From contig CASEYC010000133.1 of NCBI GenBank assembly GCA_949292025.1, positions 1 to 35,413 on the forward strand: a stretch of DNA of 35,413 nucleotides. Reading direction: 5' to 3'. This stretch comes from an uncultured Bacteroides sp. (GTDB lineage Bacteria > Bacteroidota > Bacteroidia > Bacteroidales > Bacteroidaceae). The position numbers and the translations under genes were made by a program. Below the pieces are notes generated by a model that was not told the DNA's origin, ran no database searches, and saw only the letters and a list, made by a program, of their open reading frames with translations. Position 1 is the first letter of the stretch. Each line of letters opens with the position of its first letter. Shown here piece after piece: positions 24,179 to 30,792 of this stretch.

Positions 24179-25489
24179 TCACTTGCCCATGAAAGCGATG
24201 CGGAAGCGCGTCAGCCCGTCTTCATACGTCCGCAACGAGAAGGTGCAGCCGTGCTTGCTGAGCACCTCGCGGATGAAGACGAGGCCGATGCCCTGACCGT
24301 TGGGCTTCGTGGAGAAGAACGGGGTGAACAGCTTGGATTCCACCTCCCGGCTGATGCCCGCCCCGTTGTCCGCCACCTCCACGGAGGCCGGGGCAAAGGT
24401 GCGCACCCATATCTCGCCATTCCCCTTGCCCGAGGCGGAGATGCTTTCCGCCGCGTTCTTGATGATGTTCACCAGCACCTGCTCGAAGAGGGAGGCATCC
24501 ATCTTCACCGTCCCCACCTGTTCGTCGCACTCCAGATGCAGGCTGATGCCGGCATCGGCACACATCCCCTCCATGAAACGCTTGCACGTGGCGGCCATCT
24601 CGTTCAGGGACAGGGGCGCCAGCGTGGGCTCGGGAATCTTCACCACGTCGGCAAAGCGGGTGATGAAACGGCTCATCGAATAGCAACGCTCCACGCAGAC
24701 CCGCATCACCTCGCAGATGTCCTCCATCCCCTCTTCGGCGGAGAGGGCTTGCCCCACGGTGTCGAGGGTGGAGGTGATGCCTGCCGTCGTGTTGTTCACC
24801 TCGTGGGCAATCATGCGGATGACCTTCTCGTAGGCTTTCTTCTCCGCACGCATCACCTCATCCGTCATGCGCTCTATCAGGTAGAAGGGATGCTTGAAGC
24901 CACAGTCAATGAAATAGGAATGGGTACACTTGTAGACGTTGGCATCGTTCAGGCGCACTACCTTTGTCTCTTCGTAGGGAATCTGTGCCAGCTCGGCGGC
25001 CAGCACGGAGTCCACCCCCTCCATCTTCCGGCCGCAGGCATCCGGCAAGGGCACGCCCAGCATCTTCACGGCCATCGGGTTCATCTGGGAGACCTCCTCG
25101 TTCAGCGTCAGGATGATGACCCCCATCGGCGAGGCCTGGATGAGCAAGTCCAGGAAGTAGTTCTGCTCGCGCATCCGCAGACGCTCGTTCTTCAGTTGCT
25201 CCATCATGCGGTTGAAGATGTTCACGATGCGGTCGGCTTCGTATTGCCCCACGGGGCTGAGGCGGCTGCTGAAGTCCTGCTCGCGCAGCAGTTCCATGCC
25301 GTTGCCAATGGTGCGCAGCGGCTTCACAATCTTGCGGTAGAACACGGACAGGTAGATGAGGATAAGCCCGATGCCAGCCTCGGCCAACTGCCAATAGAAG
25401 CCTTCCATCCCACGGAAGAAGAAGCCAAGGTACACCCCCAGCCCTACCAGCAGGATGACCAGAATGGAAAACAGAAACTTGATGCGCAC
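24179..25489 (-). CDS. NtrY-like sensor histidine kinase
   Basis: This 436-residue membrane kinase has two helices close together (~5-25 and ~36-51) with very little periplasmic sequence. Then come a HAMP-like linker (~52-105), a PAS domain (~110-215), and a HisKA domain with phospho-acceptor His229 in RMIAHEVNNTTAGI. The HATPase domain follows: N box around Asn345, G1 DNGAGIS (374-380), FFSTKPNGQGIGL (391-403). The HEVNN box fits the NtrY/PAS kinase type that partners sigma-54 regulators. The regulator gene ends 12 bases upstream on the same strand, so the pair is co-transcribed. Sensing is likely membrane-proximal or cytosolic. Confidence 0.92.
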   Translation of the reverse strand: MRIKFLFSILVILLVGLGVYLGFFFRGMEGFYWQLAEAGIGLILIYLSVFYRKIVKPLRTIGNGMELLREQDFSSRLSPVGQYEADRIVNIFNRMMEQLKNERLRMREQNYFLDLLIQASPMGVIILTLNEEVSQMNPMAVKMLGVPLPDACGRKMEGVDSVLAAELAQIPYEETKVVRLNDANVYKCTHSYFIDCGFKHPFYLIERMTDEVMRAEKKAYEKVIRMIAHEVNNTTAGITSTLDTVGQALSAEEGMEDICEVMRVCVERCYSMSRFITRFADVVKIPEPTLAPLSLNEMAATCKRFMEGMCADAGISLHLECDEQVGTVKMDASLFEQVLVNIIKNAAESISASGKGNGEIWVRTFAPASVEVADNGAGISREVESKLFTPFFSTKPNGQGIGLVFIREVLSKHGCTFSLRTYEDGLTRFRIAFMGK

Positions 25490-25501
25490 GTCGGTATCCG
25501 G

Positions 25502-26863
25502 TTAATCGTTGGTGGAAATGCCATACTTCTCCAGACGGCGGTAGAGGGCCGCCCGGCTGATGCCCAAGGCCGTGGCCACCTGGCTGAGGTTGCCCTTGTG
25601 GTAGTCCAGGGCTTGAAGGATGGTCTGCCGCTCAATCTCGTCCAGGGTCATCCCGGCAAAGGAACTGCCCCGTCCGGCCTTGGCGGGTTCGTCGCGGCGC
25701 AGGTATTGCGCATCGAAGTCCGAAGCGTCCAGCACGGGCTTGCCGCTGACCAGGATGGTGCGCTCCACCAGGTTCTTCAGCTCGCGGATGTTGCCCGGAT
25801 AAGGCAGGCGGGAGAGGAACTGGAGGGCGTCGGCCGAGAACTCCGTGCGGGGCAGGCCGTTCAGCTCCGCCTGGCGGTCGGCAAAGTGGCGGGCCAGCAG
25901 GGGGATGTCCTCGCGCCGTTCGCGCAGGGCAGGCAGATGGATGGTGATGAGGTTGATGCGGTAGAAGAGGTCTTCGCGGAAGGTATGCTCCGCCACCATC
26001 TTGCGCAGGTCGGCATTGGTGGCGGACACCACCCGCACGTCCACCTTGCGCGGACGGCTGTCGCCCAGCACCTCGAACGTCTGGTCTTGGAGCACGCGCA
26101 GCAGCTTCACCTGGCACGACATGTCCAAGTCCCCTATCTCGTCCAGGAAGATGGTGCCCTTGTCCGCCAGCTCGAAGCGTCCCATACGGTCGGCCACAGC
26201 GTCGGTGAAAGCGCCCTTCTTGTGCCCGAACATCTCGCTCTCGAAGAGGCTCTGCGAGATGCCGCCCAGGTTGACCTTCACGAAAGGCTGCGCCGCCCGG
26301 CGGCTGTTGCGGTGCACGGCCTCGGCAATGAGCTCCTTGCCCGTCCCGCTCTCGCCCGTCACCAGCACGGAGGCATTGGTGCGGGCAATGCGCGCCACGG
26401 TGTCCAGCACCTCCGTCAGTCCCCGCGAGCATCCGACGATGTGGCTCCTGTCCAGCACGAAGCCGGACGATTCCTCCTCCGCCTTTTGGGCAGCGGAGTT
26501 CAGCTGGAGGGCCGTCTCGATGCGTTGCAGCAGGGCGGCGTTGTTCCACGGCTTGGTGATGAAGTCGAAGGCGCCCGCCCGCATCCCCTGCACGGCCAGC
26601 TGGATGCTGCCCCAGGCGGTCATGAGGATGACCGGCACGTCGGGGCGGAATATCTTCACCTGCCGGAGCAGGGTCAGCCCCTCCTCGCCCGTGGTGGAGA
26701 GGGTGAAGTTCATGTCCATCAGTATCAGGTCGGGCGCCTCGGCACGCACCACGTCCATCGCCTCGCGCGGGCCCGGCACGGCCTTCGCCACATAGCCCGC
26801 CCGCTTCAGCATGAAGTTCAGCGAGGAGCGTACGGCGGTGTCATCGTCTATAATCAGTATCAT
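25502..26863 (-). CDS. NtrC-family sigma-54-dependent response regulator
   Basis: This 453-residue regulator has three domains. The receiver (~1-120) carries Asp6-Asp8, acceptor Asp50 (LILMD) and Lys104. The AAA+ domain (~138-370) has Walker A GESGTGKE (170-177), the sigma-54 contact loop GAFTDA (217-222), Walker B FLDEIGDL (239-246) and arginine-finger region FREDLFYR. The Fis-type helix-turn-helix is at the end (LSQVATALGISRAALYRRL). The loop has Asp in place of the second Gly of the classical GAFTGA, a variant I associate with Bacteroidetes regulators. It likely activates the sigma-54 promoter at 28801-28816 in front of the TolC-like gene upstream of it. Confidence 0.94.
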   Translation of the reverse strand: MILIIDDDTAVRSSLNFMLKRAGYVAKAVPGPREAMDVVRAEAPDLILMDMNFTLSTTGEEGLTLLRQVKIFRPDVPVILMTAWGSIQLAVQGMRAGAFDFITKPWNNAALLQRIETALQLNSAAQKAEEESSGFVLDRSHIVGCSRGLTEVLDTVARIARTNASVLVTGESGTGKELIAEAVHRNSRRAAQPFVKVNLGGISQSLFESEMFGHKKGAFTDAVADRMGRFELADKGTIFLDEIGDLDMSCQVKLLRVLQDQTFEVLGDSRPRKVDVRVVSATNADLRKMVAEHTFREDLFYRINLITIHLPALRERREDIPLLARHFADRQAELNGLPRTEFSADALQFLSRLPYPGNIRELKNLVERTILVSGKPVLDASDFDAQYLRRDEPAKAGRGSSFAGMTLDEIERQTILQALDYHKGNLSQVATALGISRAALYRRLEKYGISTND

Positions 26864-26890
26864 AGTTAAATTGTTGTTTATCGGTGGATT

Positions 26891-26996
26891 TTAGGCGCGG
26901 ATTACGCGGATTTCACGGATATTTTTATTCTAAATCGTTGGATTCCATTGGCTATATAAATAATAAATCCGTGAAATCCGCGTAATCCGCGCCTAA
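26891..26996. repeat. 30-bp perfect inverted repeat (REP/MITE-like)
   Basis: The arms 26891-26920 and 26967-26996 are exact reverse complements over 30 bases, beginning TTAGGCGCGGATTACGCGG on the left. A 46-base AT-rich loop (26921-26966) separates them. The arms contain internal CGCGGATT/CACGGAT steps like those in common Bacteroidetes intergenic repeats. No terminal duplication is obvious. Confidence 0.9.
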
Positions 26997-27067
26997 ACTA
27001 AATTCCCATTTCCACGCCACAAAATTAATCAAACTTCCCGTTCGCCCGCACATCCTGCGGGGAGAAA

Positions 27068-27252
27068 TTACGGACTTGTCTTCCTTCACCGGCGGACTTG
27101 TGCCTGCCAAGGCACGGAGTAGACGAAGAATCATTGGCATTGATTCCCCCCAATCAATGGCATTGATTCCCCCCAATCATTGGCATTGATTCCTCCCAAT
27201 CATTGGCATTGATTCCTCATCAAGTCCGTAAGGAAACGGGGACAAGTCCGCC
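27068..27252. repeat. Interleaved inverted repeats around the 23-bp tandem array
   Basis: TTACGGACTTG (27068-27078) and GGCGGACTTGT (27091-27101) lie left of the array. Their exact complements CAAGTCCGTAA (27221-27231) and ACAAGTCCGCC (27242-27252) lie right of it in the same order, not nested. Both helices therefore cannot form at once without a pseudoknot. Confidence 0.8.
27129..27220. repeat. Four tandem 23-bp repeats
   Basis: Units lie at 27129-27151, 27152-27174, 27175-27197 and 27198-27220. Each starts AATCATTGGCATTGATTCC with one or two substitutions (CAATGG in unit 2, CTCCC/CTCAT at later ends). The unit core AATCA..TTGATT is itself a weak dyad. There are no spacers, so it is a minisatellite rather than a CRISPR array. 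Confidence 0.9.
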
Positions 27253-27264
27253 ACTGGGCCGGCC

Positions 27265-28752
27265 TCACTGGCGTACCACGGCCTCGAAGTCCGCCTCCAG
27301 GGCCTCGTTGCGCTCGAAGTCCCACAGCGTCAGGCTGCGGATTTGGTAGAAATAATACCAATAGTAATAGAGTTCGGAGATGTGCTGCTGCCGGGCCTCG
27401 TCCTTGGAGTCGCGGGCGTCGTTCAGGTCGAGGGTGCTGATTTTGCCTATCATGAAGGTCTCCACGCTGGTGTTGTATCGCTTCTCGGCTATCAGGTCGG
27501 CCTCTTCGGCGATGCCCAGTTGCTGGGCCTGGTTGTTGAAGTTGGCCACGAGGAGGAAGATGTTTTGGTTGAAGTTCATCTGCTCCTGCTTGATGCGGGA
27601 CAGCTCCAAGTCGCGGTTGCTCTTGGCCACCTTCACCTGCCCCCGGCGTTTGCCCCAGTCGAGGATGGGGATGGAGAAGCCCACCTGCACTATCTGGTTG
27701 TCCAAGAGGTTGCGGTAGGAGGACTTGAAATCGCGGTTCTGCCCCGTGTAGCCCACGCTGGCGAAGAGGTTGATGCTGCGCAGGTTGCCCCGTGCGGTGG
27801 CCACGGCATAGTCGGCCTCCAGCTGGCGGCGGCGGATGTTCTGCGCGAAGGAGTTGCGTTCAAGGGCCTTCTCCAACACCTCTTTATAGATGATGTTGAC
27901 GTCGGGGACCACATCGGGGACTATCGGGTTGAGGTTCTCCTGCTCGGACACGCCCAGGAAGGAACGCAGTTGGAACATCTGCGCGTTGAGGTTGCTCTCG
28001 GCCTCGGTGACGTCCGCCTTGCCCTGGAGGGCGTCGAGCTTCAGTTGCAGGAGGTCGTTCTCCGAGATTTGGCCCATCTTGCGCTTGGCCTGGGCCACTT
28101 CGTAGAGGCGGTCGGCGTTCTCCTTGTTCTGCCGGGCGGTGGCCAGGTTTTCCTTGGCCAGGAGGAGGTTGAAGAAGTAGGTGATGGTGGTCATGGTCAC
28201 TTCCTCCGTGGCGGAGATGAACGATGCCTTGGCCTCGGCGTAGCGCACCGGCTCGATGCGGCGGTCCCACTTGATGGTGTTCACCCCGAAGATGGGTTGC
28301 GTCAGTTCGAGACCGATGGGGATGGACATGAACTGCTCATATCCCCCGTGCCCCAGCTGGCGGATGTAGTCCAGCGAAGAGGTGAGCGAGAGCTTGCCGC
28401 CCGTCAGCCAGATGTTCTGGTCGATGGAGAACTCGCCCTGCAATCCCAGGTTGTTGTTGCGGACAAAGGAGTAGGAGCCGTCCGAATTCTGGTAGGAGCT
28501 GTACGACTTGCTGTAACTGGGCAGGGTGCCCGTGAAGTTGACCTCCGGCAAGAGGTTGGCGCGGAAGGTGCGGTATTCCCAATAAGCGGTCTTCAACTCG
28601 TTGAGGGCCACGGCGGCGTCCACGGACTGCACCCGCGCCAGGGCGATGGCCTCCTCCAGCGTGATGTCCCGCTCATACGCCACGGTATCTTGCTGCGCCT
28701 TCACAAAGAGTGGCATCCCCAGGCATAATGCCAAGCATAAAATCTTTTTCAT
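27265..28752 (-). CDS. TolC-family outer membrane protein
   Basis: From ATG 28752 (MKKIL) the protein has 495 residues with a signal peptide ending near VKAQ. TolC features follow: ITLEEAIALARVQSVDAAVAL, LLPEVNFTGTLPSY, IDQNIWLTGGKLSLTSSLDY, and in the second half GFSIPILDWGKRRGQVKVAK. Upstream in-frame starts to 28863 lie in the regulatory region and are rejected. The length and duplication agree with TolC-like channels. The partners usually found beside such genes (adaptor and ABC or RND pump) are missing here; the next genes on the strand, after 401 bases of repeats, are a sigma-54 regulator and its kinase. The promoter region is unusually well marked (sigma-54 box and two palindromes). 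Confidence 0.9.
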   Translation of the reverse strand: MKKILCLALCLGMPLFVKAQQDTVAYERDITLEEAIALARVQSVDAAVALNELKTAYWEYRTFRANLLPEVNFTGTLPSYSKSYSSYQNSDGSYSFVRNNNLGLQGEFSIDQNIWLTGGKLSLTSSLDYIRQLGHGGYEQFMSIPIGLELTQPIFGVNTIKWDRRIEPVRYAEAKASFISATEEVTMTTITYFFNLLLAKENLATARQNKENADRLYEVAQAKRKMGQISENDLLQLKLDALQGKADVTEAESNLNAQMFQLRSFLGVSEQENLNPIVPDVVPDVNIIYKEVLEKALERNSFAQNIRRRQLEADYAVATARGNLRSINLFASVGYTGQNRDFKSSYRNLLDNQIVQVGFSIPILDWGKRRGQVKVAKSNRDLELSRIKQEQMNFNQNIFLLVANFNNQAQQLGIAEEADLIAEKRYNTSVETFMIGKISTLDLNDARDSKDEARQQHISELYYYWYYFYQIRSLTLWDFERNEALEADFEAVVRQ

Positions 28753-28786
28753 ATTCCCTATCATTATATACATTATATACATAGTA

Positions 28787-28832
28787 ATGCCCGTCTGAGG
28801 ACAAAGACCGTGCCAAGGCCTCAGACGGGCAT
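28787..28832. terminator. 14-bp perfect inverted repeat enclosing the sigma-54 promoter
   Basis: ATGCCCGTCTGAGG (28787-28800) and CCTCAGACGGGCAT (28819-28832) are exact complements around an 18-base loop. As RNA it could terminate the GNAT-nitrilase transcript coming from upstream on the minus strand. As DNA the loop is precisely the sigma-54 box. No U-tract follows, so a terminator role is uncertain. Confidence 0.55.
28801..28816 (-). promoter_or_regulatory. Sigma-54 (-24/-12) promoter of the TolC-like gene
   Basis: The minus strand reads TTGGCACGGTCTTTGT. The -24 half is a perfect TTGGCACG and the -12 half is TTTGT instead of TTGC, with the required spacing between the GG and the downstream G. 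Transcription would start near 28790, about 38 bases before ATG 28752. Two NtrC-like palindromes lie upstream, and an NtrC-type activator is encoded downstream on the same strand. Confidence 0.72.
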
Positions 28833-28846
28833 CTGGAAGGGGAATG

Positions 28847-28885
28847 TGTCCGGAAACGGACAATGCGTGTGTCCGCTATCGGACA
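28847..28885. promoter_or_regulatory. Two TGTCCG-N4-CGGACA palindromes (probable activator sites)
   Basis: TGTCCG-GAAA-CGGACA lies at 28847-28862 and TGTCCG-CTAT-CGGACA at 28870-28885. They are perfect 6+6 palindromes with centres 23 bases apart, about two helical turns. They lie ~65 and ~88 bases before the predicted sigma-54 start and directly after the stop codon of the GNAT-nitrilase gene. This is the layout expected of enhancer sites for an NtrC-type activator. Confidence 0.72.
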
Positions 28886-28886
28886 C

Positions 28887-30425
28887 TCAGTTCTTGCTCT
28901 TGAGCTTCACTTCGTAGAGGTCGCCGCGGCGGTCCTTCAGGTTGCGGACGCTGCCGTAGGTGTGCAGCTCGTTCAGCAGGTCGAGGTCCACGTCGGAGAC
29001 GAGAATCATCTCCGTGTTGGGCGTGGCCTCGGCACGCATGCCGTCCGTGGGGAAGGCGAAGTCGCACGGGGTGAAGACGCCGCTCTGCGCGTACTGGATG
29101 TCCATGTTGTGCACGCGGGGCAGGTTGCCCACGCTGCCGGCAATGACCACGAAGCACTCGTTCTCGATGGCACGGGCATGGGCGCAGACCTTGACGCGGC
29201 TGTAGGCATTCTGCGTGTCGGTCAGGAAGGGGACGAAGAGGATTTGCATCCCCTGGTCGGCCATGATGCGGGACAACTCGGGGAACTCCACGTCGTAGCA
29301 TATCAGGACGCCTATCTTGGCGCAATCCGTCTCGAAGGTCTGAATCATCTTGCCTCCGCTCAGGCCCCAGCTCTTGATTTCGTCGGGGGTGACGTGTATC
29401 TTCTCGTACATCTCGTAGGAGCCGTCGCGGCGGCAGAGGAAGCCGACGTTGTACAGGCGGCCGTCCTCCTTGATGAGGGGCATGCTGCCGGTGATGATGT
29501 TGATGTTGTAGCTGATGGCCAGCTTGATGAAGCGTTCGCGGATTTCGTCGGTGAAGGCAGCCAGGCCACGGATGGCTTGCGACTCGCCCTCGTCATTGAA
29601 CTTGGCCATGAGGGGCGCGTTGAAGTATTCGGGGAAGAGCACGAAGTCGCTCTTGTAGTCGGACACGGCGTCCACGAAGAACTCCACTTGCTCGAAGAGG
29701 TCGTCCAGCGTCTTGTACGAACGCATCTGCCACTGCACCAGGCCGACACGTACCGAGGTCTTGGGCGTGATGTACTCCTGCGTGGGCGGCTGGTAGTAGA
29801 TGTTGTCCCACTGGAGGAGGCAGGCGTAGTGGCGGGACTCCTCGTCGTTGGGCAGGTAGTTGCGCATCACCTTGCGCACGTGGAAGTCGTTGGAAAGCTG
29901 GAAGGTCAGGACGGGGTCGTAAATCTCCTTCTGGCGCACCTTGTCGATGTATTCCTTGGGGCGCATCTGGTCGGCATACTTGTGGTAGTTGGGGATGCGG
30001 CCGCCGAACATGATGGCCTTCAGGTTCAGTTCCTCGCACAATTCCTTGCGGTATTCGTACATGCGGCGGGCCAGGCGCAGGCCACGGTAGTCGGGGTGCA
30101 CGAAGACTTCGATGCCATAGAGGATGTTGCCCTTGGGGTTGTGGGTGTTGAAGGTCTCCTTGCCGGTCACTTGGGCGTAGGTATGGTCGTTCTTCACCTT
30201 GTCATAATCCACGATGATGGAGAGGGCGCAACCCACGATTTTCTCGTCCACCACGGTCACGATTTGTCCCTCGGGGAAGATGCGTATCAGCTTCTCAATC
30301 TGCTTGTGCGTCCAAAACACGTCGCTGCCGTCCGTATAGACGCGGGTGAAGGACTGCGCCAACTGGTCATAATCTTCTATTTGCAGATTGCGAATCTGCA
30401 CTTTGTTGATTTTCAATGAATCCAT
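28887..30425 (-). CDS. GNAT acetyltransferase-nitrilase (carbon-nitrogen hydrolase) fusion
   Basis: This 512-residue cytosolic protein has two enzymes in one chain. Residues ~8-150 are a GNAT domain with the acetyl-CoA loop VHPDYRGLRLARRM (109-122). Residues ~225-505 are a nitrilase-superfamily domain with the catalytic triad Glu266 (LFPEYF), Lys342 (YEKIHVTPDE) and Cys376 (VLICYDVEFPEL). Fusions of this order (YhcX-like) are widespread, including Bacteroidetes, but the substrate is not established; an amide or nitrile linked to an acylated amine is plausible. Two minus-strand promoters lie upstream at 30458 and 30624. The gene ends just before the sigma-54 control region of the TolC-like gene. 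Confidence 0.92.
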   Translation of the reverse strand: MDSLKINKVQIRNLQIEDYDQLAQSFTRVYTDGSDVFWTHKQIEKLIRIFPEGQIVTVVDEKIVGCALSIIVDYDKVKNDHTYAQVTGKETFNTHNPKGNILYGIEVFVHPDYRGLRLARRMYEYRKELCEELNLKAIMFGGRIPNYHKYADQMRPKEYIDKVRQKEIYDPVLTFQLSNDFHVRKVMRNYLPNDEESRHYACLLQWDNIYYQPPTQEYITPKTSVRVGLVQWQMRSYKTLDDLFEQVEFFVDAVSDYKSDFVLFPEYFNAPLMAKFNDEGESQAIRGLAAFTDEIRERFIKLAISYNINIITGSMPLIKEDGRLYNVGFLCRRDGSYEMYEKIHVTPDEIKSWGLSGGKMIQTFETDCAKIGVLICYDVEFPELSRIMADQGMQILFVPFLTDTQNAYSRVKVCAHARAIENECFVVIAGSVGNLPRVHNMDIQYAQSGVFTPCDFAFPTDGMRAEATPNTEMILVSDVDLDLLNELHTYGSVRNLKDRRGDLYEVKLKSKN

Positions 30426-30457
30426 GTTACTGTCTCTTTATTTTTTCAAAAACCGTG

Positions 30458-30465
30458 CAAAGGTA
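30458..30465 (-). promoter_or_regulatory. Proximal -7 element of the GNAT-nitrilase gene
   Basis: The minus strand reads TACCTTTG, 33 bases before ATG 30425; transcription would start near 30451. The -33 element is weak. Confidence 0.6.
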
Positions 30466-30623
30466 CGGTTTATAGGCACAGGTTATACCGCCCGGCCTGA
30501 TTTTTTTAAGAAGATGAGGGGAAATGCAAGGGGAACCGTCCAGATATAGAAAATGGCCATCTATCACAGACAGCCATTCCCCTTTGTTAACCTTAAATCT
30601 AATACTATGAAAAACACACACTG

Positions 30624-30654
30624 CAAAGATACGGGAATATCCCATTCCAACAAA
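30624..30654 (-). promoter_or_regulatory. Distal minus-strand promoter upstream of the GNAT-nitrilase gene
   Basis: On the minus strand, TTTG (30654-30651) and TATCTTTG (30631-30624) are separated by 19 bases, a full -33/-7 match. It would start an RNA near 30617 with a ~190-nt leader to ATG 30425 that includes the 30550-30576 hairpin, or a separate small RNA. Confidence 0.65.
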
Positions 30655-30745
30655 GAATTTCCCGAAAAAATTTCTCCAATAAACACGGTTTAATAGAAAA
30701 AGCAAGCCTTTAACAAGAAAATGAGCGGGAAAACAAAAAATTCAC

Positions 30746-30753
30746 TACCTTTA
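30746..30753 (+). promoter_or_regulatory. Putative -7 element of the pncB operon
   Basis: TACCTTTA is one base off TAnnTTTG and lies 39 bases before ATG 30793. A -33 TTTG is not evident. Confidence 0.45.
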
Positions 30754-30792
30754 TAGCCGATTTCAAAGCACCATTAAAAAACATACAAAAAC

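Larger units (their letters stand above)
26864..27264. other. 401-base non-coding spacer of repeats between TolC-like gene and regulator
   Basis: No plausible gene is present. The short open frame at 26952-27176 is simply a translation of the repeats. The spacer holds a 30-bp perfect inverted repeat, two interleaved 11-bp inverted pairs and a four-unit 23-bp tandem array (listed separately). No TAnnTTTG element is evident just before the regulator start at 26863, so regulator and kinase may depend on readthrough from the TolC-like gene. Confidence 0.8.
30426..30792. other. 367-base intergenic region with divergent promoters and a hairpin
   Basis: No convincing gene. It carries two minus-strand -7 elements (30458-30465 and 30624-30631), a plus-strand element before pncB (30746-30753), and an imperfect AATGGC...GCCATT hairpin at 30550-30576. 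A 28-codon plus-strand frame (30607-30693, MKNTHCKD start) is preceded by TTAACCTTAAATCTAATACT, but it has no sign of being a real protein. Confidence 0.7.

Noticed and set aside
26952-27176. 74-codon minus-strand frame in the repeat spacer
   Set aside because: It consists of translated inverted and tandem repeats (repeating INAIDWGESMP-like phrase) and has no promoter or family match.
27129-27220. Possible CRISPR array
   Set aside because: The four 23-bp units are directly adjacent with no spacers, and no cas genes are present in the window.
28787-28832. Hairpin considered purely as a terminator of the GNAT-nitrilase gene
   Set aside because: It lacks a U-tract and encloses the sigma-54 box exactly, so a DNA-level role is at least as likely; it is kept as a low-confidence terminator.
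30607-30693. 28-codon plus-strand frame (MKNTHCKD start) with a conserved-looking leader
   Set aside because: Low complexity, no family resemblance, and it overlaps a strong minus-strand promoter. The leader TTAACCTTAAATCTAATACT may be a relic of another gene start.
30427-30705. 92-codon minus-strand frame ahead of the GNAT-nitrilase gene
   Set aside because: Its start is upstream of the distal promoter, it spans the hairpin and both promoters, and the residue composition is not protein-like.
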